Part shown: positions 8,855 to 17,917 of the stretch, in pieces
Layout: every line of letters begins with the position of its first letter
Position numbering within the stretch: the stretch's first letter is position 1
Source: Paraburkholderia sp. Tr-20389
Lineage (GTDB): Bacteria > Pseudomonadota > Gammaproteobacteria > Burkholderiales > Burkholderiaceae
DNA length: 64,000 nucleotides
Direction of reading: 5' to 3'
Assembly (NCBI RefSeq): GCF_017104565.1
Contig: NZ_JAAGPD010000024.1
Span: forward strand, 1 to 64,000
The notes under the pieces: generated by a model
Database searches by the model: none
What the model was told of the DNA's origin: nothing
Seen by the model: only the letters and a program-made list of their open reading frames with translations
Position numbers and translations under genes: made by a program

Positions 8855-11095
8855 ATGTCGCAAGGATTGCTCGATGCACAAAACGGCAAGCCGCGCGATG
8901 ACGGTCATGCGTCCGTCTCGCGCCGCACGTTTCTCAAGTTCAGCGCCAGCGTTGCCGCGGTAGCGGGCGGCGGACTCCTGCTCGGCTTCAGCGTGCCCGC
9001 GCAAAGCCAGGGCGACGTACGCAAGTCGGTGATCGGAGGCGACGGCGTGGAGACGCCGCAAAGCGGCGTGTTCGCGCCCAACGCGTTCGTGCAGATCGAC
9101 ACGGCGGGCAAGGTCACGCTGATCATCCCGAAGGTCGAGATGGGACAGGGCGTGTACACGTCGATTCCGATGCTGATCGCAGAAGAACTCGAAGTGCCGC
9201 TCGACAGCGTGACCGTCGATCACGCGCCGCCCAACGAAAAACTCTTTACGGACCCGCTGCTCGGCGGCCAGTTGACGGGCGGCTCGACATCGATTCGCTC
9301 CACATGGGAGCCGATGCGCCGCGCGGGCGCGACCGCGCGCATGCTGCTCATCGGCGCGGCCGCGCAGCAGTGGCAGGTCGAACCGGCCTCGTGCCATGCC
9401 GAGCGAGGCCAGGTGATTCATGCCGATACGAAGCGCAGCATCGCTTATGGACAACTCGTGGAAGCGGCTGCGAAGCTGCCTGTGCCGCAGAACGTGCCGC
9501 TCAAGAACCCGAAAGATTTCAAGCTGATCGGCACGCAGGCGAAGCGTCTCGATTCGCCGGAGAAGGTGGACGGCAGCGCGATGTTCGGCCTCGACGTGCG
9601 TCTGCCCGACATGGTGTATGCGGCCATCGTCAATTGCCCGGTGTTCGGCGGCACGCTTGCGAGCGTCGACGATACGGCTGCGAAGACGATTCCCGGTGTG
9701 CGGCAGATCGTGAAGTTCGACAACGGCGTCGCGGTGATCGGCGATCACACGTGGGCCGCGAAACGCGGTGCGTCGGCGTTGAAGATCACATGGAACGAAG
9801 GCGCGGGCGCGTCGGTGTCGACCAAAACGATCTTCGACGATCTGGCGAAGGCGGCATCGCAAGGCCATGGCGCTGTCGCGCGCAAGGAAGGCGATGTGAA
9901 CAACGCGTTTTCGCAGGCGAAGTCGCGTGTCGATGCTGTGTATCAGCAGCCGTTACTTGCGCACGCGACGATGGAGCCCGTCAACTGCACCGTGCATGTG
10001 AAGCCCGACAGTTGCGAGATCTGGGTCGGCACGCAGGTGCCGACGCGGGCGCGCGATGCGGGCGCGAACGTGACGGGCCTGCCCGCCGACAAGATCGTCG
10101 TGCACAACTTCCTGCTCGGTGGCGGCTTTGGAAGGCGGCTCGAATTCGACATGGTCACGCAGGCGGTGAAGGTGGCGAGGCAACTGAGCGTGCCCGTGAA
10201 AGTGGTGTGGACGCGCGAGGAAGACATCCAGCACGACATGTATCGCCCGGCCTACTACGACAGGATCTCGGCGGGGCTCGACGCGAACGGCAAGCCGATT
10301 GCCTGGCAGCATCGGATCGTCGGTTCGTCGATTCTTGCGCGGTTTGCGCCGCCCGCCGTGAAGAACGGCGTCGATCCCGATGCCGTCGAAGTGGCCTCCG
10401 ATCTGCCGTATGACTTGCCGAACCAGTTGATCGATTACGTGCGTCAGGAACCGCGCGACATACCGACCGCATTCTGGCGCGGTGTCGGACCGACGCGCGG
10501 CACGTGGGTGGTCGAGAGCTTCATCGACGAGCTTGCGGCGCAGGCCAAGGTCGATCCCGTCAAGTATCGGCAGGATCTGCTCGGCAAGTCGCCGCGCGCG
10601 CTGAACGTGCTGAACGTCGCGACGCAGGCGGCCGGTTGGGGCAGCACGGTGCCCAAGGGCCAGGGGCGTGGCGTGTCGGTGATGCATGCGTTCGGCAGTT
10701 TCTTTTCGATGGTCGCCGACGTGACTGTCGATCAGGGCGAGGTGCGCGTGAGCCGCGTGGTATGCGCGGTCGATTGCGGGATGGTCGTCAATCCGAACAC
10801 GGTCGACGCGCAGATCCAGGGCGGCATTATCTTCGCGATCACGGCGGCGCTGTATGGCGAGATCACGATCGACCGCGGCCGCGTGCAGCAGAACAATTTC
10901 ACCGACTACCGGATATTGCGCATCCACGAGACGCCGCCCATCGAGGTGCATATCGTGAAGAGCAGCGAGGCGCCGGGCGGCATCGGCGAGCCGGGGACGG
11001 CGGCTGCCATCCCGGCCGTCGCCAATGCGATCTATGCGGCGACGGGTAAGCGCCTGCGGCAGTTGCCCGTCGGTAATCAGTTGATGAGCGCGTAA
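8855..11095 (+). CDS. iorB: Molybdenum hydroxylase large subunit, IorB type, Tat-exported
   Basis: This 746-residue molybdopterin-binding subunit resembles isoquinoline 1-oxidoreductase beta and related aldehyde dehydrogenases. A twin-arginine signal is visible (SRRTFLKFSA, RR at 23-24, then a hydrophobic stretch), so the folded complex would be exported and the small subunit would ride along. Family features include a Gly-rich GGGFGRR segment around residue 428 and GGIGEPGTAA near the C-terminus, the region holding the catalytic Glu in this family. The start sits in AGGAGGCATGACATG, just past the iorA stop. No XdhC-like cofactor-insertion gene is adjacent. Candidate substrates are N-heterocycles, nicotinate-like compounds or aldehydes. 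Confidence 0.88.
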   Translation: MSQGLLDAQNGKPRDDGHASVSRRTFLKFSASVAAVAGGGLLLGFSVPAQSQGDVRKSVIGGDGVETPQSGVFAPNAFVQIDTAGKVTLIIPKVEMGQGVYTSIPMLIAEELEVPLDSVTVDHAPPNEKLFTDPLLGGQLTGGSTSIRSTWEPMRRAGATARMLLIGAAAQQWQVEPASCHAERGQVIHADTKRSIAYGQLVEAAAKLPVPQNVPLKNPKDFKLIGTQAKRLDSPEKVDGSAMFGLDVRLPDMVYAAIVNCPVFGGTLASVDDTAAKTIPGVRQIVKFDNGVAVIGDHTWAAKRGASALKITWNEGAGASVSTKTIFDDLAKAASQGHGAVARKEGDVNNAFSQAKSRVDAVYQQPLLAHATMEPVNCTVHVKPDSCEIWVGTQVPTRARDAGANVTGLPADKIVVHNFLLGGGFGRRLEFDMVTQAVKVARQLSVPVKVVWTREEDIQHDMYRPAYYDRISAGLDANGKPIAWQHRIVGSSILARFAPPAVKNGVDPDAVEVASDLPYDLPNQLIDYVRQEPRDIPTAFWRGVGPTRGTWVVESFIDELAAQAKVDPVKYRQDLLGKSPRALNVLNVATQAAGWGSTVPKGQGRGVSVMHAFGSFFSMVADVTVDQGEVRVSRVVCAVDCGMVVNPNTVDAQIQGGIIFAITAALYGEITIDRGRVQQNNFTDYRILRIHETPPIEVHIVKSSEAPGGIGEPGTAAAIPAVANAIYAATGKRLRQLPVGNQLMSA

Positions 11096-11108
11096 GGGGA
11101 GGCCGGCG

Positions 11109-12368
11109 ATGAAAACCACATTGAAGGCTTTGACCTTGAGCGCCGCGCTTGCGCTGCCTTTGTTCGCGAACGCCGCCGACGATGCGCTCGTCAAACGCGG
11201 CGAGTACCTTGCAAAAGCGGGCGATTGCATCGCATGTCACTCCGCGCCGCATGGCAAGCCGTTTGCGGGCGGCCTGCAGATGATGACGCCGATGGGCGCG
11301 ATCTATTCGACCAACATCACGCCTGATGCGCAGACGGGCATCGGACAATACAGCGAGGACGACTTCAAACGCGCGATGCGTGAAGGCATCGCGAAGGACG
11401 GCCACAATCTTTATCCGGCGATGCCGTATCCGTCGTACGCGAAGGTCAACGACGACGACATGCATGCGCTTTACGCGTACTTCATGAATGGTGTGACGCC
11501 GGTGAAGCAGGCGAACCGCGAGCCGGACATCAAGTGGCCGCTCAACATGCGCTGGCCGCTGAAGTTCTGGAACATGGTGTTTCTCGACAAGGGCGTGTAC
11601 CGGGACAAGGCGGGCAAGGACGTTGCATGGAATCGCGGCGCGTATCTGATTCAGGGGCTTGGTCACTGCGGCTCGTGTCATACGCCGCGCGGCGTCGCGT
11701 TCCAGGAGAGGGCGCTTGATGAAAGCGGCAGTGCGTTTCTGACGGGTGGTTTGCTCGACAACTGGTTTGCGTCGAATCTGACGGGCGAGCACAACGTCGG
11801 TCTGGGCCGCTGGTCGGAAGCCGATGTCGCGCAGTTTCTGAAGGCGGGCGCGAACCAGCACGCGTCGGCGTTCGGCGCGATGACGAGCGTGATCAACAAC
11901 AGCACGCAGGCGATGACGGATGGCGACATTGCTGCGATGTCGCGGTATCTGAAGTCGTTGCCGGCAGCGGGCGGTTCCGGCGGGCCTGCTTATGCATACG
12001 ACGCGGCGGCGACGAAGGTGTCGTTGACGCGGCCCGCGAACGATGCGGGGGCGCGGGTTTATACGGCTTATTGCATGCACTGTCACGGGGTGGATGGGCG
12101 CGGGTTCGCGCCTATGCTTGCGCCGCTTGCCGGGAATCCCAATGTCTTGGAGAAGGATGCCAGTTCGTTGATCAACGTGACGTTGAATGGCACTGAAGAT
12201 CTTGTGATTGGGGGTGTTCCGGCGCCGTATCCTATGCCTAAGTACGCTGATGTGTTGAGTGATCAGCAGATCGCTGATGTGATTACTTTTGTTCGGGGTG
12301 GATGGAGGAATGGCGCGGGTTCTGTTGGCGCCGCTGATGTCGCCAAGGTCCGGAAGGCTACTCAGTAG
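11109..12368 (+). CDS. Tri-heme cytochrome c, electron acceptor of the molybdenum hydroxylase
   Basis: The protein has 419 residues with a Sec signal peptide (1-22, ending FANA) and three CXXCH haem sites at residues 40-44, about 187-191 and about 322-326. This matches the membrane-associated cytochrome c subunits of alcohol/aldehyde and nicotinate dehydrogenases. It sits 13 bp behind iorB, so the three genes form one operon: iron-sulfur subunit, Mo subunit, cytochrome. Electrons would go to ubiquinone or a terminal oxidase. No obvious C-terminal transmembrane anchor is visible. Confidence 0.88.
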   Translation: MKTTLKALTLSAALALPLFANAADDALVKRGEYLAKAGDCIACHSAPHGKPFAGGLQMMTPMGAIYSTNITPDAQTGIGQYSEDDFKRAMREGIAKDGHNLYPAMPYPSYAKVNDDDMHALYAYFMNGVTPVKQANREPDIKWPLNMRWPLKFWNMVFLDKGVYRDKAGKDVAWNRGAYLIQGLGHCGSCHTPRGVAFQERALDESGSAFLTGGLLDNWFASNLTGEHNVGLGRWSEADVAQFLKAGANQHASAFGAMTSVINNSTQAMTDGDIAAMSRYLKSLPAAGGSGGPAYAYDAAATKVSLTRPANDAGARVYTAYCMHCHGVDGRGFAPMLAPLAGNPNVLEKDASSLINVTLNGTEDLVIGGVPAPYPMPKYADVLSDQQIADVITFVRGGWRNGAGSVGAADVAKVRKATQ

Positions 12369-12374
12369 GTCGTT

Positions 12375-12592
12375 TTTTTGTCTGCGACGCAGTCGTCGTT
12401 CTTGCCTTCTCGGCGCGGGGTTCGCCTTTTGGGTTTTTGTGTTGTTGTCGCTGGCATCCGCGTGATGTTGTCTTGCTTCTTGCGTTGCCCCTGTGCGGGG
12501 CGGCACTTACTTTCTTTGCCGCCGCAAAGAAAGTAAGCAAAGAAAGCGGGCTCACACCGCCAGCCCTTGTTTTTGCCTGCGGGCCCCCGACG
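12375..12592 (+). repeat. Left outer arm of the palindromic repeat
   Basis: It begins TTTTTGTCTGCGACGCAGTC and ends at GCGGGCCCCCGACGG. It contains the internal perfect hairpin 12506-12537 (14-bp stem, CGCC loop), followed directly by another GCAAAGAAAG copy. It matches the reverse complement of 12954-13172 with only scattered differences. Confidence 0.8.
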
Positions 12593-12953
12593 GTTCTTAC
12601 GCTCCGTGCGGCAACGTGCTATTTCATGCGCGTTGCCAGCGTGCTAACTCACGCATCACCCACTTCACACTCTCGCGTCACGGGCCGCGTTACCAGGCGT
12701 TCGCGGCCGCCCAGGTGGCAAACGGTGTGTAAGCCGTCGCGATCGAAGTGCACCACTCCGGACTGAAAAGCGGGATCGGTGTCGTAGAAGCGCGAACGCA
12801 TATGGTGCGACAAGCTACACACAGTTTGCCACCTGGGCGGCGCAGACGAGTCGCTGCCGCGGGCTGCCTGCGGGTGATTGGAGTGGGTGATGCGCCGGTT
12901 CAAGGCGCTGGCAACGGGCGCAAAACACAGTGTCGCCGTGTGAAGTGCGGGAC

Positions 12954-13172
12954 CCGTTGGGGGCCCGCAGGCAAGAACAAGGGCTGGCGGTGTGAGCCCG
13001 CTTTCTTTGCTTACTTTCTTTGCGGCGGCAAAGAAAGTGAGTGCCGCCCCGCACAGGGGCAACGCATGAATAACGACAACATCATGCGGATGCCAGCGAC
13101 AACAACACAAAAACCCAAAAGGCGAAGCCCGCGCCGAGAAGGCAAGAACGACGACTGCGTCGCAGACAAAAA
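12954..13172 (-). repeat. Right outer arm of the palindromic repeat
   Basis: Inverted partner of 12375-12592. It carries the mirrored hairpin at about 13010-13041 and ends three bases before the stop codon of the downstream minus-strand permease. Confidence 0.8.
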
Positions 13173-13175
13173 CCC

Positions 13176-13832
13176 TCAACGATGCTGCGTAACCTTCTGC
13201 TTACGCTCCAAAACCCGAGCCCACCACGTCAGCGGAAAGCACATCAAAAAGTACAGCACAGCAACCATCCCATAGATAGGAAACGGCCGGAAGGCAGCAT
13301 TCGTAATCATGGTCCCGGTTTTGGTGAGTTCGGTGAACCCGATAATGGAAGTCAAGGCCGTGCTCTTGACCACCTGCACGAGAAACCCAACCGTCGGCGC
13401 GACAGCAATCTTCAAGGCCTGCGGCCAGACGACATACCGTAGCTGCTGCGCAAACGTCATCCCGAGACTCGCGCCCGCGGCCCATTGCCCACGCGGCACA
13501 GCTTCAACGCAACCGCGCCAGATATCCACGAGATAAGCACTTGTATAAAGCGTCAAGGTGACAGTCGCTGCGACCCACGGCGACACATCGACGCCCATCA
13601 AGGGCAAACCAAAGAACGCCAGAAAAAGCTGCATCAGCAACGGCGTGCCCTGAAACAACTCGACATACAGCACGACGATGCGCCGCAGCCAGGGCAAAGG
13701 CGAAACCCGCATTGCAAGCAACAGCAAACCCACCACGCCACCGCCGACGAACGCAATCAACGACAGCAACACCGTCCAGCGCGCCGCGAGCAGCAGATTA
13801 CGCGCAATGTCCCATAGCGTGAATTCGATCAT
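13176..13832 (-). CDS. Polar amino-acid ABC transporter permease (HisM/GlnP type)
   Basis: This 218-residue inner-membrane permease has about five transmembrane segments and the binding-protein-dependent permease signature near the middle (RGCVEAVPRGQWAAGASLGM), where the EAA loop contacts the ATPase. The N-terminal family start (LLLAARWTVLLSLIAF) and the ELFQGTPLLMQL motif are typical of polar amino-acid importers. The ATG overlaps the stop of the upstream permease (ATGA), so the two are coupled and likely form a heterodimer. The substrate is probably a polar or basic amino acid; the sequence does not settle which. Confidence 0.87.
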   Translation of the reverse strand: MIEFTLWDIARNLLLAARWTVLLSLIAFVGGGVVGLLLLAMRVSPLPWLRRIVVLYVELFQGTPLLMQLFLAFFGLPLMGVDVSPWVAATVTLTLYTSAYLVDIWRGCVEAVPRGQWAAGASLGMTFAQQLRYVVWPQALKIAVAPTVGFLVQVVKSTALTSIIGFTELTKTGTMITNAAFRPFPIYGMVAVLYFLMCFPLTWWARVLERKQKVTQHR

Positions 13833-14575
13833 GATGAGCGCTCCGTCGACGATGCAGCACGCGCGCCGCGCAATGAGAAAATGCGACGCGGCGACGCGTC
13901 AACAGAACGCGCGGCACGGCCTGCAAAAAGACCCTTGCCGAGCCGGTTCAACATCTGCCGCAACACGATCGACAACACCAGATACGTCGCCGTGATGATC
14001 ACGTACGCTTCGAACGAACGGAAATTGCGCGACTGAATGTAGTTCGCCGCATAGGTCAGATCGGGCACCGAGATCTGCGACACGACGGCCGAGCCGAGCA
14101 TCACGATCAACACCTGACTCAACAGCGCCGGGAAGACGTTCGCAATCGCCTGCGGCAACACCACGTGGCGGAACACCTGGCGTCCCTGCAAACCGAGCGC
14201 TTGCGCCGCCTGCACCTGGCCGCGCGGAATCGAATCAATGCCCGCACGCACGATTTCGATCGCATACGCACCGAGGTTGACCGTCATCGCGAGTACCGCG
14301 GCCTGGATCTCGTCGATGTGTATGCCCAGGCTCGGCAACCCGAAGAACACGAAGAACAGCTGCACCAGAAACGGCGTGTTGCGGATCGCCTCGACATAAC
14401 CGGCGATCAGCCAGCGCGCCCACTTCGGTCCGGATGCGGCCACCACCGCGCCGCCAATGCCCACCAGGCCGCCAAGCGCGGTCGATACGGCTGTCAGCGC
14501 CAGCGTCACGCCGACGCCACGCACGAGCATCCCCGCATACATGTCGAAACTGCTGAAATCGAATGTGTAACTCAT
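13829..14575 (-). CDS. Polar amino-acid ABC transporter permease, second subunit
   Basis: The product is a 248-residue permease paralogous to the next gene product. The frame is open further upstream, but I take the ATG at 14575 (MSYTFDFSSFD), because the longer form would run into the binding-protein gene and lacks family similarity. The characteristic segments are visible: YVEAIRNTPFLVQLFFVFFG and the EAA-loop region RAGIDSIPRGQVQAAQALGL. The tail beyond residue 220 is long, Arg/Ser-rich and unlike a membrane helix. The gene lies 43 bp after the binding-protein gene in one operon. Confidence 0.85.
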   Translation of the reverse strand: MSYTFDFSSFDMYAGMLVRGVGVTLALTAVSTALGGLVGIGGAVVAASGPKWARWLIAGYVEAIRNTPFLVQLFFVFFGLPSLGIHIDEIQAAVLAMTVNLGAYAIEIVRAGIDSIPRGQVQAAQALGLQGRQVFRHVVLPQAIANVFPALLSQVLIVMLGSAVVSQISVPDLTYAANYIQSRNFRSFEAYVIITATYLVLSIVLRQMLNRLGKGLFAGRAARSVDASPRRIFSLRGARAASSTERSS

Positions 14576-14618
14576 CGCATGCGGCTCATCGTGACATCGG
14601 CTGATCGAAAGAAAAGGC

Positions 14619-15428
14619 TTAGAGCGTCTCCGGCAGCGGCGCACGCAGCCACTTCTGCGAAATCGCGTTCATCGTGCCGTCCTTGCGGGCGCGCGCGATA
14701 GTCTCGTCGACTTTCTTCAGGAGACGCGGCTCGTTCTTGTTCAGCCCGACGTGATCGGGCGAACTGAACAGCGAGAACTTCTGCTCGGGATCGTTGGCAG
14801 GATGGCGCGCGAGGATCGTCGCGCCCACATCGTTGCCAACGACCATCAACTGTACCTGACCAGAAAGAAACGCCGAAATAGCGCCGTTCGGATCGTCGAA
14901 ACGTTTGATGTTCGCCGACGGCGGCGCGATCTTCGTGACGCTCAGATCTTCCAGCGTGCCGCGCGCCACCGAAATGCTCTTGCCCGCCAGATCGTTCGCG
15001 TCCTTCACCTTCAACGACTTCGGACCGAACACGGCAAGGTAGTAAGGCGCATAAGGCTGCGAGAAGTCGATCACCTTCTCGCGCTCGGGCGTCTGGCCCA
15101 CGGACAGCAGCATGTCCGCCTTGTGGTCGGCGAGATACGCCATGCGGTTGTCGCCCGTCACCGCTACCAGTTCGACCTTGACGCCGAGCGACTTGCCGAT
15201 CAGGTTCGCGACGTCGATGTCATAGCCTTGCGGCTTCATGTCCGGGCCGATCGAGCCGAACGGCGGATAGTCCATGAACACGCCGACGCGCACGACGCCC
15301 GCCTTCGTGATCGTATCGAGCGCGTCCGCATGTGCGAGCGGGGCGAACGCCGTCAGCGCGGCACCCGCGAAAGCGAGCGCGGCGAACGCACGGGAGAAGC
15401 GGCGGCGGGACAAGGCAGCGGTGGTCAT
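14619..15428 (-). CDS. Periplasmic amino-acid-binding protein of the ABC transporter
   Basis: This 269-residue extracellular solute-binding protein, family 3, has a signal peptide (residues 1-35, ending PLAHA; the SRRRF near the start is a weak Tat look-alike). The opening VRVGVFMDYPPFGSIGPDMK and QGYDIDVANLI are standard for polar amino-acid binding proteins. It is first in an operon with two permeases. No ATP-binding gene follows, so the transporter must borrow an ATPase encoded elsewhere. The divergent LysR gene across a 234-bp gap is the likely regulator. Confidence 0.9.
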   Translation of the reverse strand: MTTAALSRRRFSRAFAALAFAGAALTAFAPLAHADALDTITKAGVVRVGVFMDYPPFGSIGPDMKPQGYDIDVANLIGKSLGVKVELVAVTGDNRMAYLADHKADMLLSVGQTPEREKVIDFSQPYAPYYLAVFGPKSLKVKDANDLAGKSISVARGTLEDLSVTKIAPPSANIKRFDDPNGAISAFLSGQVQLMVVGNDVGATILARHPANDPEQKFSLFSSPDHVGLNKNEPRLLKKVDETIARARKDGTMNAISQKWLRAPLPETL

Positions 15429-15662
15429 GGAAGCATCCTTCGTGAATGTTGGAACTGCGGTGAGCCCACTCTAGGTTTGCCAAAAACCTCGAACAATCGA
15501 AATCTGCGCATGGAAGCCATGCATAGCGCTCATGCCGTAGGGGTTCTCCCGGTGCGTCTCGCGCATGAGCAAGACGCATGGCCGATGTACGTGCAGAATT
15601 TTTGGATCGCGTATGCTTAGGCATTGTTGCGTGTATGTTCTGCGTCAAAGCATGCACCCACG

Positions 15663-16565
15663 ATGAATTTTCCTGATACGACGAACGCCATGCGACGACT
15701 CCCGCCATTGAATGCCCTGCAGATCTTCGAGACCGTCGCGCGCCATCGCAGCTTCACGCGCGCGGCCGAGCATCTGTGCCTCACGCAAGGCGCTGTGAGC
15801 CGGCAGATTCTCGCGCTCGAAGACTACTATCAGTTCCCGCTCTTCAAGCGGCATGCGAAAGGTTTGACGTTGACGGCGGAAGGCGAACTGCTGCTGCCCG
15901 CCGTCAAGGAGAGCTTTGCGCGCATCGAAGAAATTTCGCTGCGTCTTACGCGTCAGCGCACCGATCTCGCGCTGAAGGTGCCGACCTGCGTGATGCGCTG
16001 GATGCTGCCGAAAATCATGCAGTTCCAGGCCGACTATCCGGACCTGCACGTGCAGATCACGACGACGTGGCAGCACGACGTCGACTTCCAGGTCGAGCCG
16101 TTCGATGCCGCCATCGTCTATGGCACGTCGGCGGGCGCGGACGTGCAGGCCGTGCCGCTCTTCGAGGAGCGCCTCACGCCCGTCTGCGCGCCGCAACTGA
16201 TGCAGGACAAGCCGCTCGCGAAGACCGCCGATCTCGCGCGGCACACGCTGCTGCATCCGACACGCGATCATCGCGACTGGAAGATGTGGCTCGATCACGT
16301 GGACGCACGCGACGTCGATGCGAACCTGGGCCCAAGCTTCGACACACTCGATCTCGCGACGAACGCCGCATTACAGGGCTTCGGCGTGGCGATCAGCGAT
16401 CTCGCGCTGATCGAAGAGGACGTGGCCGCGCAACGGCTCGTGCGTCCGTTCGATACCGTGCTGACGACGGGTGCGCGCTACTACTTCGTGTATCCGGACA
16501 GCGTCGCGCATCAGCAGAAGGTCAATCTGTTTCGCGACTGGATCGACGCGCACTGGGCGCACTAA
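15663..16565 (+). CDS. LysR-family regulator, GcvA-like
   Basis: This 300-residue regulator has an N-terminal winged helix-turn-helix (LNALQIFETVARHRSFTRAA, then LCLTQGAVSRQI) and a C-terminal effector domain of the GcvA/AmpR branch (LPKIMQFQADYPDLHVQI). I use the ATG at 15663; another ATG at 15690 is possible, and neither has a strong ribosome site. It is transcribed away from the amino-acid ABC operon and probably controls it, with the effector likely an amino acid. Confidence 0.88.
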   Translation: MNFPDTTNAMRRLPPLNALQIFETVARHRSFTRAAEHLCLTQGAVSRQILALEDYYQFPLFKRHAKGLTLTAEGELLLPAVKESFARIEEISLRLTRQRTDLALKVPTCVMRWMLPKIMQFQADYPDLHVQITTTWQHDVDFQVEPFDAAIVYGTSAGADVQAVPLFEERLTPVCAPQLMQDKPLAKTADLARHTLLHPTRDHRDWKMWLDHVDARDVDANLGPSFDTLDLATNAALQGFGVAISDLALIEEDVAAQRLVRPFDTVLTTGARYYFVYPDSVAHQQKVNLFRDWIDAHWAH

Positions 16566-16595
16566 GCGGGCCGCGCCGCGCGGTTCGAACCGGCT

Positions 16596-17687
16596 TCACG
16601 GCGCGAACGACAGAAACAGATACGCGGCGAATAGCGACAGGTGCACGGCGCCCTGCAGGATCGTCGTGCGGCCGGTGCCGAGCGTGAGCGCGCTGATCAG
16701 CAGCGTCAACGTGAGCAGCACGGTGTCCTTGCCGTCGATGCCGAGGACGAGCGGGCGGCCCGTCCAGATGAAGACCAGCGCGACGGTCGGTATCGTCAGG
16801 CCGATACTCGCGAGCGCCGAGCCCAACGCGAGATTGAGGCTGGTCTGCAAGCGGTCCGCGCGTGCCGCGCGCACGGCAGCGAGGCCTTCGGGCAGCAGCA
16901 CGAGCGCCGCGATCACGATGCCGACCACGGCAGCGGGTGCGCCTGCTTCGAGCACCGCGTGCTCGACGACGGGCGACAGCACCTTCGCGAGCAGCACGAC
17001 GGCGACGAGACTCACTACGAGCAACGCGGCGCTTGCCAGCGCGACGCGCGTGCTGGGCGGCGCGGCGTGGGCATCTTCATCGGCGGCGTGAGAAGTGTCG
17101 GCGAGGAAGTAATCGCGATGGCGCACGGTCTGCACGAACACGAATACGCCATACAGCACCAGCGACGACACACCCGCGAACGCAAGCTGCGAGTCGCTGA
17201 GCGCGGGGCCGAGTGCGACGCTCGTGTAGTTGGGCATCACCATCGTCAACACGGACAGCGAGGCGAGCACGGCCAGCGCCGCGCTGGCGCCGCGAATCTG
17301 GAAGTCCTGCTCGCGATGGCGCAAGCCGCCGACCAGCAGGCAGATCCCGACGATCCCGTTGCACACGATCATCACCGCGGCGAACACGGTATCGCGCGCG
17401 AGGCCCGCTTTCTCGGGCCCCGCCGACAGCATCACCGAGACGATCAGCGCTACTTCGATCACCGTCACCGCTACGGCCAGCACGAGCGTGCCGAACGGCT
17501 CGCCGACGCGATGCGCGACCACTTCCGCATGGTGCACGCCGGCGAACACCGAGCCTGCCAGCGCGAGTGCGGCGAGCGCGGTCAGCAGGCCGTTGCCGGG
17601 CAGCGCATAGGCGGCGCCGAGCACGAGCCACGCGATGATGGGCGCTGCAATCGTCCAGCGGGGCAGTACGGGCGATGTCGATGCCAT
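16596..17687 (-). CDS. chaA: Calcium/sodium-proton antiporter, ChaA family
   Basis: This 363-residue integral membrane protein has about 11 hydrophobic helices and the two inverted CaCA repeats. The first repeat has GEPFGTLVLAVAVTVIEVAL and the second has PEGLAAVRAARADRLQTSLN followed by GSALASIGLTIPTVAL, both with the acidic and polar residues of the ion path. The length and first helix match E. coli ChaA (366 residues) when started at the ATG at 17687. Upstream in-frame ATGs at 17726 and 17744 would add 13 or 19 residues. It would export Na+, K+ or Ca2+ in exchange for protons under alkaline or salt stress. Confidence 0.85.
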   Translation of the reverse strand: MASTSPVLPRWTIAAPIIAWLVLGAAYALPGNGLLTALAALALAGSVFAGVHHAEVVAHRVGEPFGTLVLAVAVTVIEVALIVSVMLSAGPEKAGLARDTVFAAVMIVCNGIVGICLLVGGLRHREQDFQIRGASAALAVLASLSVLTMVMPNYTSVALGPALSDSQLAFAGVSSLVLYGVFVFVQTVRHRDYFLADTSHAADEDAHAAPPSTRVALASAALLVVSLVAVVLLAKVLSPVVEHAVLEAGAPAAVVGIVIAALVLLPEGLAAVRAARADRLQTSLNLALGSALASIGLTIPTVALVFIWTGRPLVLGIDGKDTVLLTLTLLISALTLGTGRTTILQGAVHLSLFAAYLFLSFAP

Positions 17688-17832
17688 GGGTTCAGTCCGC
17701 TTGTTGTTGTTCGTGTGGTGGTTCATCACGGGACGCTCGTGCATCGTCGACGGGCGGCACGCATAGCAGTGAGATTAAACCAGCCGGACCAACGGGCGGT
17801 GTGACGGGAGCGCAAAAAAACGCATCACAAAG

Positions 17833-17864
17833 AAAAACACCGCTCCTCGCGACGAAGAGCGGTG
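17833..17864 (-). terminator. Rho-independent terminator after the BON-domain gene
   Basis: On the minus strand, an 8-bp stem CACCGCTC/GAGCGGTG (17838-17864) is followed by TTTTTC and, slightly further, TTTTTTT. It lies 54 bp beyond the BON gene stop and before chaA, so it separates the two. Confidence 0.85.
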
Positions 17865-17917
17865 CGTTGTCCGGCTATCGCGCCCGTTGGCGGGCACGAA
17901 GGGGCGCTACGTTGAAC

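Larger units (their letters stand above)
12375..13172. repeat. Approximately 800-bp composite palindromic intergenic repeat
   Basis: The whole gap between the convergent cytochrome and permease genes is an interrupted palindrome centred near 12774. Outer arms of about 218 bp (12375-12592 and 12954-13172) are near-identical in inverted orientation. Inner arms also match: GCCGCCCAGGTGGCAAAC at about 12708-12725 is mirrored by GTTTGCCACCTGGGCGGC at about 12824-12841. The central 90 bp is unique. Each outer arm holds a perfect 14-bp hairpin built on the ACTTTCTTTGC motif. I recall that motif as common between Burkholderia genes; this is memory, not a search. No transposase and no convincing gene are present, so it looks like a non-autonomous repeat that may also terminate transcription from both sides. 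Confidence 0.8.

Noticed and set aside
12437-13275. Short frames sharing AAKKVSKESGLTPPALV in both arms of the palindromic repeat
   Set aside because: They are the same repeat DNA read in inverted copies, with no ribosome sites, no conserved full-length product and overlapping strands; treated as repeat, not genes.
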